This document shows, piece after piece, positions 14,865-22,661 of a DNA stretch of 57,364 nt; the stretch's first letter is position 1; the number at the start of each line of letters is the position of its first letter. Location: contig WYBS01000127.1 in assembly GCA_011525755.1 (NCBI GenBank), positions 1 through 57,364 of the forward strand. The letters are read 5' to 3'. Origin of the DNA: Planctomycetaceae bacterium. GTDB lineage: Bacteria > Planctomycetota > PLA2. A program made the translations under genes and the position numbers. The notes beneath the pieces were generated by a model. It saw only the letters and a program-made list of their open reading frames with translations. It did not search any database and had not been told where the DNA came from.

Positions 14865-17088
14865 GCACTGGATCCGGCTGGCGCGGCACTCCCCGCTCGG
14901 GTTGCTCGTCGACCTGGACGGGACGCTCATCCCGTTCGCCGAGAGGCCGGATCTCGCGCGTCCGCCCGAGGATCTCGTCGACTTCCTCGACGCGCTCGCC
15001 TCCTCGCCCGGGATCACGCTGGCGGTCGTGAGCGGCCGCCTCCGGTCCGAGATCGAGCAGTTCTTCGGCCGGGCGCGGTCGCTCTGGCTCGCGGCGGAGC
15101 ACGGGGCGTTCCTGCGCGGGGACGGCACGTGGCGATCGATCCTCGACACCGACGGCAGCGAGATCGAGGACCTGCACGTGACCCTCGCCGGGATCGCGCT
15201 GCAGAGCCCGGGCGCGCTCGTCGAGCGGAAGTCGGCCTCGGTCGCGTTCCACTTCCGGCGGGTCCCGCGGCAGATCGCGCCGACGCTGCGGGTCGAGGTG
15301 GAGGCGGCGGTGGAGGCCTGGCTCGCGTCGCACGCCGGGTACGAGCGCATGCCGGGCGCGGAGGTGCTGGAGGTGCGCCCGGCGGCCGCGCGCAAGTCCG
15401 CGGTGGTCCCGTGGGTCCGGGAGCGGGCGGGCGCGCAGGCGCGGCTCGTGGCGCTCGGCGACGACGTCACGGACGAGGACATGTTCGAGGCGCTCGGCGC
15501 GGCGGACGAGGCGGTGCTGGTCGCCCCCTCGGTCGAGCGGCCGACGGCCGCGCGCTGGATCCTCGACGGCCCCGCCGAGACGATCGGGTTCCTCCGCTGG
15601 CTCGACGCCGCGCGCGCCGGCGCCGCCCCCGGACCCCCTTTGATTCCCCGCCCGATCCCGCGACGGGCACCCGCGGACGCCGACGCGGTCGCGTACGGGC
15701 TGCTCGCCATCTCGAACCGGCTTCCCGGCCCGTACCCGAAGGGCACGCCGGAGCTCGACCGCAAGCGCCAGGTGGGCGGCCTCGTCTCGGCGCTCGAGCC
15801 CGTGCTCGCGGCGCGCGAGGGACTCTGGCTCGGCTGGAGCGGCGAGACGAGCCCGGGCAAGGCGTTCGGGCCGGTCCGGCTCAGCGCGGGCACGAGGCCC
15901 GTGCTCGCCTCGATCGACCTCCCGTCGAAGACGCACCAGCTCTACTACGGCGGATTCTGCAACCGCACGCTCTGGCCGCTCTTCCACACGCTGCCCGGCC
16001 GCGTCCGGTTCGTGGACGCGGAGTGGGAGGCGTACGTGGAGGTCAACGGCCGCTTCGCGACCGCCGCGGCGGAGCTCGTGCCCGCCGACTGCGCCGTCTG
16101 GGTGCACGACTTCCACCTGCTGCTGGTCGCGTCGGAGCTGAGGCGCCTCGGCCACCGCGGGCCCCTGGGACTCTTCCTCCACGTGCCCTTCCCGGGGGCC
16201 GATCTGTTCCGGCTCATCCCTTGGGCCGACCGGCTGATCGAGGGGATCCTCGAGTTCGACCTCGTGGGCGTCCAGACGGACTACGACGTGCGCAACGTCA
16301 TGCAGGTCGTCGGCGCGGTCACGCCCGCGACGGTGTCCGACGACGCCGTCAGGTACCGCGGACGGCGGATCGGCGTCCGCGCCTTCCCGATCGGGATCAT
16401 CCCCGAGACGTTCGAAGTAGAGGCCGCCGAGGAGTCGGAGGAGACGACCGCGCTGCTCGGCTCCGTCGAGGGGAGGCGACTCATCCTGGGCGTGGACCGC
16501 CTCGACTACACGAAGGGGATCCACGAGCGCATCGAGGCGTTCGGGCGGCTGCTCGGGCTCTTCCCCGAGTGGCGCGGCAATGTCTCCTACGTGCAGATCT
16601 CCGTCCCGTCGCGGGCCGACGTGGTCGAGTACCGGGAACAGAGGACCCGGATCGAGGCCGCGGTCGGCAGGGTCAACGGCGAGTTCGGCGAGGCGCACTG
16701 GACGCCGGTCCGCTACCTCTACCGGTCGTACGGCCAGGCCGAGCTCGCGCGCTTCTACCGTGCCGCGGACGTGTGCCTCGTCACGCCGCTGCGGGACGGC
16801 ATGAACCTCGTCGCGAAGGAGTTCGTCGCCGCGCAGGACATGGAGCGGCCGGGCGTCCTCGTGCTCTCGCGCTTCGCGGGCGCGGCCCTCGAGCTCACGG
16901 ACGCCGTCCTCACGAACCCGTACCACACGGACGGGATGGCGAAGGACATCGACCGGGCGCTCCGGATGCCCGCCGCGGAACGCATCGAGCGCCACGCCCG
17001 GCTCGCGGCGGCGGTGCAGCGCACGACCGCGCCCTTGTGGGCCGAGGGATACGTGGCGGCGCTCGAGGCCTGCCGCGGTCCTCGCTGA
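14851..17088 (+). CDS. otsBA: Bifunctional trehalose-6-phosphate phosphatase / trehalose-6-phosphate synthase (OtsB-OtsA fusion)
   Basis: One 745-residue protein for the two-step OtsAB pathway. Residues ~1-255 are a HAD-type phosphatase: VDLDGTLIPF with D21 and D23, VVSGRL, and ALGDDVTDEDMF. A Pro/Ala/Gly-rich linker (~255-282; encoded by a G-tract variant at 15626-15640) leads to a GT20 synthase at ~283-745. Synthase motifs are LLAISNRLPGPY, WLGWSGE, VWVHDFHLLLVASELRR, LFLHVPFPGADLFR, GVDRLDYTKGI and LVTPLRDGMNLVAKEF. The order phosphatase-synthase is the reverse of the usual eukaryotic TPS-TPP fusion. The TTG start at 14851 overlaps treS; an in-frame ATG with the same domain content is lacking. 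Trehalose made here is probably an osmo- or stress protectant. Confidence 0.93.
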   Translation: MTTPEHWIRLARHSPLGLLVDLDGTLIPFAERPDLARPPEDLVDFLDALASSPGITLAVVSGRLRSEIEQFFGRARSLWLAAEHGAFLRGDGTWRSILDTDGSEIEDLHVTLAGIALQSPGALVERKSASVAFHFRRVPRQIAPTLRVEVEAAVEAWLASHAGYERMPGAEVLEVRPAAARKSAVVPWVRERAGAQARLVALGDDVTDEDMFEALGAADEAVLVAPSVERPTAARWILDGPAETIGFLRWLDAARAGAAPGPPLIPRPIPRRAPADADAVAYGLLAISNRLPGPYPKGTPELDRKRQVGGLVSALEPVLAAREGLWLGWSGETSPGKAFGPVRLSAGTRPVLASIDLPSKTHQLYYGGFCNRTLWPLFHTLPGRVRFVDAEWEAYVEVNGRFATAAAELVPADCAVWVHDFHLLLVASELRRLGHRGPLGLFLHVPFPGADLFRLIPWADRLIEGILEFDLVGVQTDYDVRNVMQVVGAVTPATVSDDAVRYRGRRIGVRAFPIGIIPETFEVEAAEESEETTALLGSVEGRRLILGVDRLDYTKGIHERIEAFGRLLGLFPEWRGNVSYVQISVPSRADVVEYREQRTRIEAAVGRVNGEFGEAHWTPVRYLYRSYGQAELARFYRAADVCLVTPLRDGMNLVAKEFVAAQDMERPGVLVLSRFAGAALELTDAVLTNPYHTDGMAKDIDRALRMPAAERIERHARLAAAVQRTTAPLWAEGYVAALEACRGPR

Positions 17089-17103
17089 CGGCGCGTCGGA
17101 GCC

Positions 17104-17634
17104 CTACCCGCCGTACCGGTTGCGGGGCGGCTTCTGCTCGAAGGAGCGGGGCGGCTGGTTGAAGACCGCGACCGGGAAGAGCGCCGCGAGCGCCTTCACG
17201 CCCTCCTGCTGGGTCAGGACGCCGACGGGCTTCCCGCCGTCGTCCACGACGGGGACGCTCCGGTAGTTCCCCACGGTCATCTTGTGGAGCGCGTACCCGA
17301 GCGTGTCGTCCAGCGTCAGGCACTCGGGATCCGCCGACATGACCTTCCCGACGTCTGTCCGCGCGGGGTCGAGCCCCTTCGCGACCACGCGCGCGAGGAG
17401 GTCGCGCTCGGTGAAGATCCCCGCGACGCGGCCGTCCGGGCCGGCGACGAGGACGCACCCCTGGCCCGCCGCGACCATCCGCTGGACCGTCGCGGCGACC
17501 GGCGTCGCCGCCGTCACGACCACCGCGGGCGGCACGTGGAGCGAGCGCACCGGGGTCTCGAACACGCGAGCCTTCCCGCCGGGCCCCGCGGCCTCCCCAT
17601 AGCGTCGCTCGTCCTCGAGATCCTCGATGCTCAC
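17104..17634 (-). CDS. Tandem CBS-domain protein co-encoded with korAB
   Basis: The 176-residue protein holds two CBS motifs. The first is residues ~40-95 (VVVTAATPVAATVQRMVAA, GRVAGIFTERDLLARVV). The second is ~105-160 (VGKVMSADPECLTLDDTLG, YRSVPVVDDGGKPVGVLT). CBS pairs bind AMP, ATP or similar ligands and regulate partner proteins. GTG 17632-17634 overlaps the korB stop (GTGA), so it is translated together with the 2-oxoacid:ferredoxin oxidoreductase. A role as adenylate-responsive regulator of that enzyme is a reasonable inference but not demonstrated. The tail after ~160 is Pro/Arg-rich and unstructured. It ends 15 bases from the convergent otsBA. Confidence 0.88.
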   Translation of the reverse strand: MSIEDLEDERRYGEAAGPGGKARVFETPVRSLHVPPAVVVTAATPVAATVQRMVAAGQGCVLVAGPDGRVAGIFTERDLLARVVAKGLDPARTDVGKVMSADPECLTLDDTLGYALHKMTVGNYRSVPVVDDGGKPVGVLTQQEGVKALAALFPVAVFNQPPRSFEQKPPRNRYGG

Positions 17635-18650
17635 CGCTTGACCGTCCAGAGCTCCCCGGAGTGGATGAGCTTCATCACGTCGCCCTTGCCCTTCTTCCTC
17701 GTCGCCTCCTCGCGCTGGCTGGCGATGCCCTTCTCGAGCGCCACGAGCCCGCCCACGCGGCGGAAGATCCCGACGGGCATCGGGAAGCGCGGGGGCTCGA
17801 GCCGCGAGAGGAGGTAGGCGAGCGACTCGTCCTTCTCGTCGTGGACGGCGAGGTCGCCTTCCGCGACCCCGCCCTCGCCGACCGTGACCACCTCGGGGTC
17901 GGAGCCGCGGATGCGGATCCCCTTGTCCTTGTTGCGGCCGAACCGGAGCGGCTTGCCGTTCTCCAGGAAGAGCGCGTTCTCCTCGCGCCGGTCGCGGCCG
18001 ACGACCGGCTCCCACGAGTCCTCGTTGAACACGACGCAGTTCTGGAGGATCTGCACGAAGGCGGACCCCTCGTGAGCGGCAGCCGCGAGCATCACCTCGC
18101 GGAAGTGGTTGCCCCACGTGTCCGCGGTGCGGGCCACGAACGTCGCCTCGGAGGCGAGCGCGAGCGAGATGGGGTTCACGGGCCGGTCGAGCGAGCCGAG
18201 CGGCGTCGTCTTCGTGACCTTGCCGACCTCCGAGGTCGGCGACGTCTGCCCCTTCGTGAGGCCGTAGATCCGGTTGTCGAAGCAGAGGATCTTGATCGTC
18301 ACGTTGCGGCGGAGCGCGTGGAGGAAGTGGTTGCCGCCGATCGAGAGGAGGTCGCCGTCGCCGCCCACGACCCAGACGTGGAGATCGGGCCGCGCGATCT
18401 TGAGGCCCGTCGCGATCGCGGGCGCACGGCCGTGGATCGTGTGGAACCCGTACGTGTTCACGTAGTAGGGGAAGCGGGCGGCGCAGCCGATGCCCGAGAC
18501 GATCGCGATCTTCTCGCGATCGACCCCCATCTCGGCGAAGACCTTGAGCATCGAGGCGAGGATCGCGTAGTCGCCGCAGCCCGGGCACCAGCGCACCTGC
18601 TGGTCGCTCTCGAAGTGCTTCTTGTCGAGGACGGGCGCTTGCTGGCTCAT
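17631..18650 (-). CDS. korB: 2-oxoacid:ferredoxin oxidoreductase, beta subunit
   Basis: The 339-residue subunit binds thiamine diphosphate: RWCPGCGDYAI near the N-terminus, GIGCAARFPYYVN, then GGDGDLLSIGGNHFLHALRRN (Mg/TPP motif) and FDNRIYGLTKGQTSPTS. With KorA it decarboxylates a 2-oxoacid (most likely 2-oxoglutarate, by the GLTKGQTSPT type) to the acyl-CoA, reducing ferredoxin. ATG 18650 overlaps the korA stop (TGATG), and its stop overlaps the CBS gene (GTGA). No separate ferredoxin or delta subunit gene is present. The length and the C-terminal ~90 residues (ELWTVKR end) match two-subunit KorAB enzymes. Confidence 0.92.
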   Translation of the reverse strand: MSQQAPVLDKKHFESDQQVRWCPGCGDYAILASMLKVFAEMGVDREKIAIVSGIGCAARFPYYVNTYGFHTIHGRAPAIATGLKIARPDLHVWVVGGDGDLLSIGGNHFLHALRRNVTIKILCFDNRIYGLTKGQTSPTSEVGKVTKTTPLGSLDRPVNPISLALASEATFVARTADTWGNHFREVMLAAAAHEGSAFVQILQNCVVFNEDSWEPVVGRDRREENALFLENGKPLRFGRNKDKGIRIRGSDPEVVTVGEGGVAEGDLAVHDEKDESLAYLLSRLEPPRFPMPVGIFRRVGGLVALEKGIASQREEATRKKGKGDVMKLIHSGELWTVKR

Positions 18651-20485
18651 CAGGCCATCTCCTGGATGCGCGTCAGCACCTCGCGGACGCGGAAGGGCTG
18701 CCCCTCGATCTTGTTCAGTCCCTGCACGTCGACGAGGTAGCGGGCGCGCAGGAGCATCCTCAGCTGCCCGGTGTTCATCTCCGGGCAGAGGACCCGGTCG
18801 TAGCGGGCGAGCACCTCCCCGAGGTTCGCGGGGAACGGGTTCAGGTGGTGGAGGTGCGCCTGCGCGACCTTCAGGCCGTCGGCCTGCGCGAGCCGCACCG
18901 CGGAGTGGATCGCCCCGAACGTGCTCCCCCACCCGATCACGAGAAGCTTGCCGCGGTCGGGGCCGTGGACCTTCAGGTCGGGAACGTCGGCGACGACCCG
19001 CTGCACCTTCTCCTGCCGCAGCTGCACCATCTTCTGGTGGTTCGCCGCGTCGTAGGAGACGTTCCCGGTCTGGTCCTGCTTCTCGAGGCCGCCGATCCGG
19101 TGCTCGAGGCCGGGCGTTCCGGGCTTCACCCACGCGCGCGCGAGCGTCGCCGCGTCGCGCCGGTAGGGCTTGAAGTCCTTCGGATCGGTGTGGAACGGGA
19201 TCCGGACCTCCGGGAGGTCGCCGATCCCCTCGGGGAGCCGCCACGGCTCGCTGCCGTTCGCGAGGTAGCCGTCGGAGAGCAGGATCACGGGCACCATGTA
19301 CTTGGTCGCGATCCGCACCGCCTCGAAGGCCATCGGGAAGCAGTTGGAGGGCGTGCTCGCCGCAAGGACCACGACGGGCGACTCGCCGTTCCGGCCGAAG
19401 ACGGCCTGGAGGAGGTCCGCCTGCTCGGTCTTCGTCGGCATGCCCGTGCTCGGCCCCGCGCGCTGGACGTTCACGATGACCAGCGGGAGCTCGACCATCA
19501 CCGCGAGCCCGATCGCCTCCCCCTTGAGCGCGATTCCGGGCCCGCTGCTCCCCGTGACGCCGATCGCGCCGCCGAAAGACGCGCCGATCGCCGAGCCGAC
19601 CGCCGCGATCTCGTCCTCGGCCTGGAACGTGGTCACGTCGAAGTTCTTGTAGCCGGCGAGGTACTGGAGGATGTCGCTCGCGGGCGTGATCGGGTAGGAG
19701 CCGTAGAAGAGAGGCACCCCCGCGCGCCCCGCGGCGGCCACGAGTCCGATCGCGAGCGCCTCGTTGCCGATGATGTTCCTGTAGGTCCCGGGCTTCGTCG
19801 GCGCCGGCGGCACCTCGTACCGGACCTGGAACTCCTCGCTCGCCTCGCAGTAGGCGTAGCCGGCCTTCATCGCGACCGTGTTCGCCTCGGCGTACTGGGG
19901 CTTCTTCGCGAACCGCTGCTTCAGCGCCTCGACCGTGCTGTCCATGCTGCGGCTGAAGAGCCAGTAGGCCATCCCGAGCGCGTAGAAGTTCTTGCAGCGC
20001 CGCTTCTCCTTGACCGTGAGGTTGTCGAAGGCGGCGAGCGCGGTCTCCGTCCGGCTCGTGAGCGGCACCGCGAAGAGCCGGTAGCCGGCAAGCGATCCGT
20101 CCTCTACCGGATTGCTCTCGTACCCGGCCATCTTCAGGTTCCGCTTGTTGAACTCGTCCGCGTCGAGGATGAGGATCCCGTTCCTCGGCAGGTCCTTGAG
20201 GTTCACCTTGAGCGCCGCCGGGTTCATCGCGATGAGCACGTCCGGGGCGTCGCCGGGAGTGAAGATGTCGTCCGACGCGAAGTGGACCTGGAAGCCGGAC
20301 ACTCCGGGGAGCGTGCCCGCGGGCGCGCGGATCTCGGCCGGGTAGTCGGGGAAGGTCGCGAGATCGTTGCCGAGGAGCGCCGCGGTGTTCGTGAACTGCG
20401 TCCCGGTGATCTGCATGCCGTCGCCGCTGTCGCCGGCGAACCGGATGACGACGCGGTCGCGGTGTTCAAGCTGTTTCATGGTCAT
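18650..20485 (-). CDS. korA: 2-oxoacid:ferredoxin oxidoreductase, fused gamma-alpha subunit
   Basis: The 611-residue protein joins the gamma domain (residues ~10-190; VVIRFAGDSGDGMQITGTQF, FPDYPAEIRAPAGTLPGVSGFQ) to the alpha domain (~215-611; FYGSYPITPASDILQYLAG, FQAEDEIAAVGSAIGASFGG, VTGSSGPGIALKGEAIGLAV). This fusion is typical of aerobic or micro-aerobic KorAB that replaces 2-oxoglutarate dehydrogenase in some TCA cycles. ATG 20485 is preferred over an upstream TTG (20518) because a TAGGAT box (20500-20505) lies between them. It heads the korA-korB-CBS operon. No oxygen-sensitive ferredoxin domain is seen. Confidence 0.93.
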   Translation of the reverse strand: MTMKQLEHRDRVVIRFAGDSGDGMQITGTQFTNTAALLGNDLATFPDYPAEIRAPAGTLPGVSGFQVHFASDDIFTPGDAPDVLIAMNPAALKVNLKDLPRNGILILDADEFNKRNLKMAGYESNPVEDGSLAGYRLFAVPLTSRTETALAAFDNLTVKEKRRCKNFYALGMAYWLFSRSMDSTVEALKQRFAKKPQYAEANTVAMKAGYAYCEASEEFQVRYEVPPAPTKPGTYRNIIGNEALAIGLVAAAGRAGVPLFYGSYPITPASDILQYLAGYKNFDVTTFQAEDEIAAVGSAIGASFGGAIGVTGSSGPGIALKGEAIGLAVMVELPLVIVNVQRAGPSTGMPTKTEQADLLQAVFGRNGESPVVVLAASTPSNCFPMAFEAVRIATKYMVPVILLSDGYLANGSEPWRLPEGIGDLPEVRIPFHTDPKDFKPYRRDAATLARAWVKPGTPGLEHRIGGLEKQDQTGNVSYDAANHQKMVQLRQEKVQRVVADVPDLKVHGPDRGKLLVIGWGSTFGAIHSAVRLAQADGLKVAQAHLHHLNPFPANLGEVLARYDRVLCPEMNTGQLRMLLRARYLVDVQGLNKIEGQPFRVREVLTRIQEMA

Positions 20486-20499
20486 AGGGGCTTCGCTAG

Positions 20500-20505
20500 A
20501 TCCTA
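20500..20505 (-). promoter_or_regulatory. -10 box of korA operon
   Basis: TAGGAT on the minus strand, 14 bases before ATG 20485. A start site downstream of this box would give a leader of only about 7 bases. Confidence 0.4.
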
Positions 20506-20570
20506 CTTTCTTCTTCAAGGGGCGAAGCGGAGGGGGTGCGGGGGCCGGGAACAGGCCCGGCGGGCGGGTT

Positions 20571-21020
20571 CTACGCCGCCTTCGGGTCCGGGTTCCGCAC
20601 GGTGAGCACCGGGCAGGAGGCGTTCCGGACGATCCGCGCCGCGACGCTCCCGAGGAAGAGGTGCTCGAGGCCCCCGCGGCCGTGCGTGCCCATGACGATC
20701 AGCTGCGCCTGGTGCCGCTGCGCCGCGTCGAGGATGAGCGGCGCCGCCTTCCCCTCGCGCAGCTCCGTGACGAAGTTCCTCCCCGGGTACCGCAGCTTCG
20801 TCTCCTCGAGGAGGCGGAGCGCGTTCTCGCGGATCCGCATGAGGCCCTCCGTGTTCACGAAGGCGCCGAACGCGGTCTCGAAGTGGAGAGGCAGCGGCTC
20901 GAGCACGTGGAGCACGACCGTCACGCCGCCCTCCTTCGTCAGCTCCACGCCGTAGCGGAGGACCGTGTCGGTGAGCTCGGAGAAATCGACGGGGACGAGG
21001 ACGCGCTCGAACCTCGGCAT
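20571..21020 (-). CDS. Universal stress protein (UspA family)
   Basis: The 149-residue protein begins RFERVLVPVDFSELTDTVLRYG. It contains the ATP-binding signature GTHGRGGLEHLFLGSVA (G-x2-G-x9-G-S) followed by RIVRNASCPVLTV. That is the nucleotide-binding class of Usp proteins, cytoplasmic stress proteins. ATG 21020 is chosen because the family begins at the RVLVPVDFS strand and a TATGCT box lies 14 bases upstream. The TTG at 21035 would fall inside that box. It lies between korA and a glycosyltransferase on the same strand, with its own promoter. The specific stress signal is unknown. Confidence 0.93.
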   Translation of the reverse strand: MPRFERVLVPVDFSELTDTVLRYGVELTKEGGVTVVLHVLEPLPLHFETAFGAFVNTEGLMRIRENALRLLEETKLRYPGRNFVTELREGKAAPLILDAAQRHQAQLIVMGTHGRGGLEHLFLGSVAARIVRNASCPVLTVRNPDPKAA

Positions 21021-21034
21021 GCGAAAGCGGCCCA

Positions 21035-21040
21035 AGCATA
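21035..21040 (-). promoter_or_regulatory. -10 box of the Usp gene
   Basis: TATGCT on the minus strand, 14 bases before ATG 21020. The downstream-facing gap between this gene and the next upstream gene (21041-21093) is a run of C/G tracts with no gene. Confidence 0.45.
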
Positions 21041-21093
21041 ACGCGACCGGCCGCGGGGGGCGCCGGAAAACCCGCCCCCCCCCGCCCCCCCCC

Positions 21094-22566
21094 TCATCGC
21101 CGCGCCGGGAAGGCGAGCACGCGCACGCCGGCCTCGACGACGGACGCCTCGCCGCACCGGTAGCCCATCCTCTCGAGCGTCGCCTGCGGAGGCGGGTCCT
21201 TCTTCCATCCGGTCTCTCGGAAGAGCACCCAGAAGCGGTCCCCCCGGACGTCCCCGATGCTCTTGACGATCACGTGCCGGTACCGGCTCCCCCACCGCTC
21301 CGTCAGATGGAGCTTCGCGACGTTCCGGAAGAACCCCTCGTCGGCATAGACGACCACGTCGCCATCGCCCCCTTCCGCGGCCTCGCGCGCGACGAGGGTC
21401 GCGAAGAGCCTGTCGTACGGCACCTTCACGCATTCGGTGCGGATCGCCACGGCCGCCGCGTACGCCGACCATGCGGCGAGCACGAGCGCGAAGGCCGTGC
21501 GCGTCGCCGGCCGCCGGAGGCGCCAGACCCCGATCGCGACGAGGAGGTGGTAGGGCACGATCGAGAAGAGGAGCTGGCGGGTCCCCCACACCGACCGGGG
21601 AAGCACGCGGCTCGCGGCGAAGGTGAGGAGCGCGGGGACGAAGGCGAGCAGGAGCAGCGGGACGAGGTGCTCCCGCCGTGCGGGGCACCCCTCCTCGCGG
21701 CCGCGGGCCGCCGCGACGCACCAGAGGAGGAGCGGCGCGCCGAACAGCGCGATCCCGGCGAGCGTGCTCCGCGGGAACTCCAGCGTGCCGTTCATCATCC
21801 CGACGAACCATACGAGGTCCCCGGCCGGGGGCCTCCCGATCCAGGCGATCTGCCCGGTCGCCGTCCCCTTCGCCCGGATCGCCTGGACGACGGTGTACGC
21901 CCAGGGCGCGTAGCAGACGAGCAGGAGGAGCGAGGCGAGCACGAAGGGGAGGGCCCGGCGCCGCGCGACCGCGAGCAGCACGAGGAACTCCGTCCCGACG
22001 AGGATCCATCCCCAGTAGTGGGCGTAGACGGCGAGCAGGTTCGCGACGAGAAGGCCGAGGAGGTCGCGGCGGCTCGCCTCCGGCCGCCCCGCCCAGCGCG
22101 CGAGGAACCAGAGGGACCAGACGGAGAGCGCCTGCAGCAGGATGAAGTCGCGCAGGTGCTGCGCGTAGTAGATGAGGAGCCCGTTCGTGGCCCAGAGGGA
22201 GAGCGTGAGAAGCGTCACGAACAGCCCGAGGCGCCGGTCGCGGCAGAGCAGGAGGAACGGCACGAGGGCGGAGGCAGAGAGGAGCGCCGGGAGGAGCCGC
22301 AGCCAGGGGAGGGACTCCCCCCCGACGAGCATCCACGCCTTGAGCACGAGGTAGAAGAGCGGCGGGTGCGAGATGTCGTCGCCGGCGGCGGCCCAGAGGC
22401 CGCCCCAGCTCTTCCGCGCCGCGAGGAGGCTGAAGGCCTCGTCGTCGTCGAGGCAGACGGCGGCGAGGTTCCAGAGCCGCAGCCCGAGGAACACCGCGAC
22501 AAGGAGGCCGAGGAGCGCGAGATGGGCGACCTTCGGCGAGCGCTTGCCTGCGGGATCCGGCGTCAT
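21094..22566 (-). CDS. GT39/ArnT-like membrane glycosyltransferase
   Basis: The 490-residue protein has about ten hydrophobic helices. After helix 1 comes AAVCLDDDEAFSLLAARKSWG, which carries the acidic catalytic pair of the GT-C fold. ISHPPLFYLVLKAWMLVGGES matches the PMT/ArnT signature. Such enzymes transfer a sugar from polyprenyl-phosphate to protein or lipid on the periplasmic side. The C-terminal ~90 residues (CVKVPYDRLFATLVAREAAEG, VVVYADEGFFRNVAKLHL) form a soluble domain seen in many bacterial GT39-like proteins. The acceptor is unknown. Start ATG 22566 faces the divergent histidine-kinase gene across 95 bases. A GATAGG box is a weak promoter candidate. Confidence 0.85.
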   Translation of the reverse strand: MTPDPAGKRSPKVAHLALLGLLVAVFLGLRLWNLAAVCLDDDEAFSLLAARKSWGGLWAAAGDDISHPPLFYLVLKAWMLVGGESLPWLRLLPALLSASALVPFLLLCRDRRLGLFVTLLTLSLWATNGLLIYYAQHLRDFILLQALSVWSLWFLARWAGRPEASRRDLLGLLVANLLAVYAHYWGWILVGTEFLVLLAVARRRALPFVLASLLLLVCYAPWAYTVVQAIRAKGTATGQIAWIGRPPAGDLVWFVGMMNGTLEFPRSTLAGIALFGAPLLLWCVAAARGREEGCPARREHLVPLLLLAFVPALLTFAASRVLPRSVWGTRQLLFSIVPYHLLVAIGVWRLRRPATRTAFALVLAAWSAYAAAVAIRTECVKVPYDRLFATLVAREAAEGGDGDVVVYADEGFFRNVAKLHLTERWGSRYRHVIVKSIGDVRGDRFWVLFRETGWKKDPPPQATLERMGYRCGEASVVEAGVRVLAFPARR

Positions 22567-22644
22567 GGCGGGCCGCCCGGCGCGGCCGGCCTCCTATCGG
22601 ACGCGCCGCCGCGGGACGAAAGCCCGCGCCCGTCCCGGGTTGCT

Positions 22645-22650
22645 TAGAAT
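22645..22650 (+). promoter_or_regulatory. -10 box of the histidine kinase gene
   Basis: TAGAAT ends 11 bases before ATG 22662. The implied leader is 3-5 bases, with no Shine-Dalgarno. Confidence 0.55.
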
Positions 22651-22661
22651 GCGCGACACGG

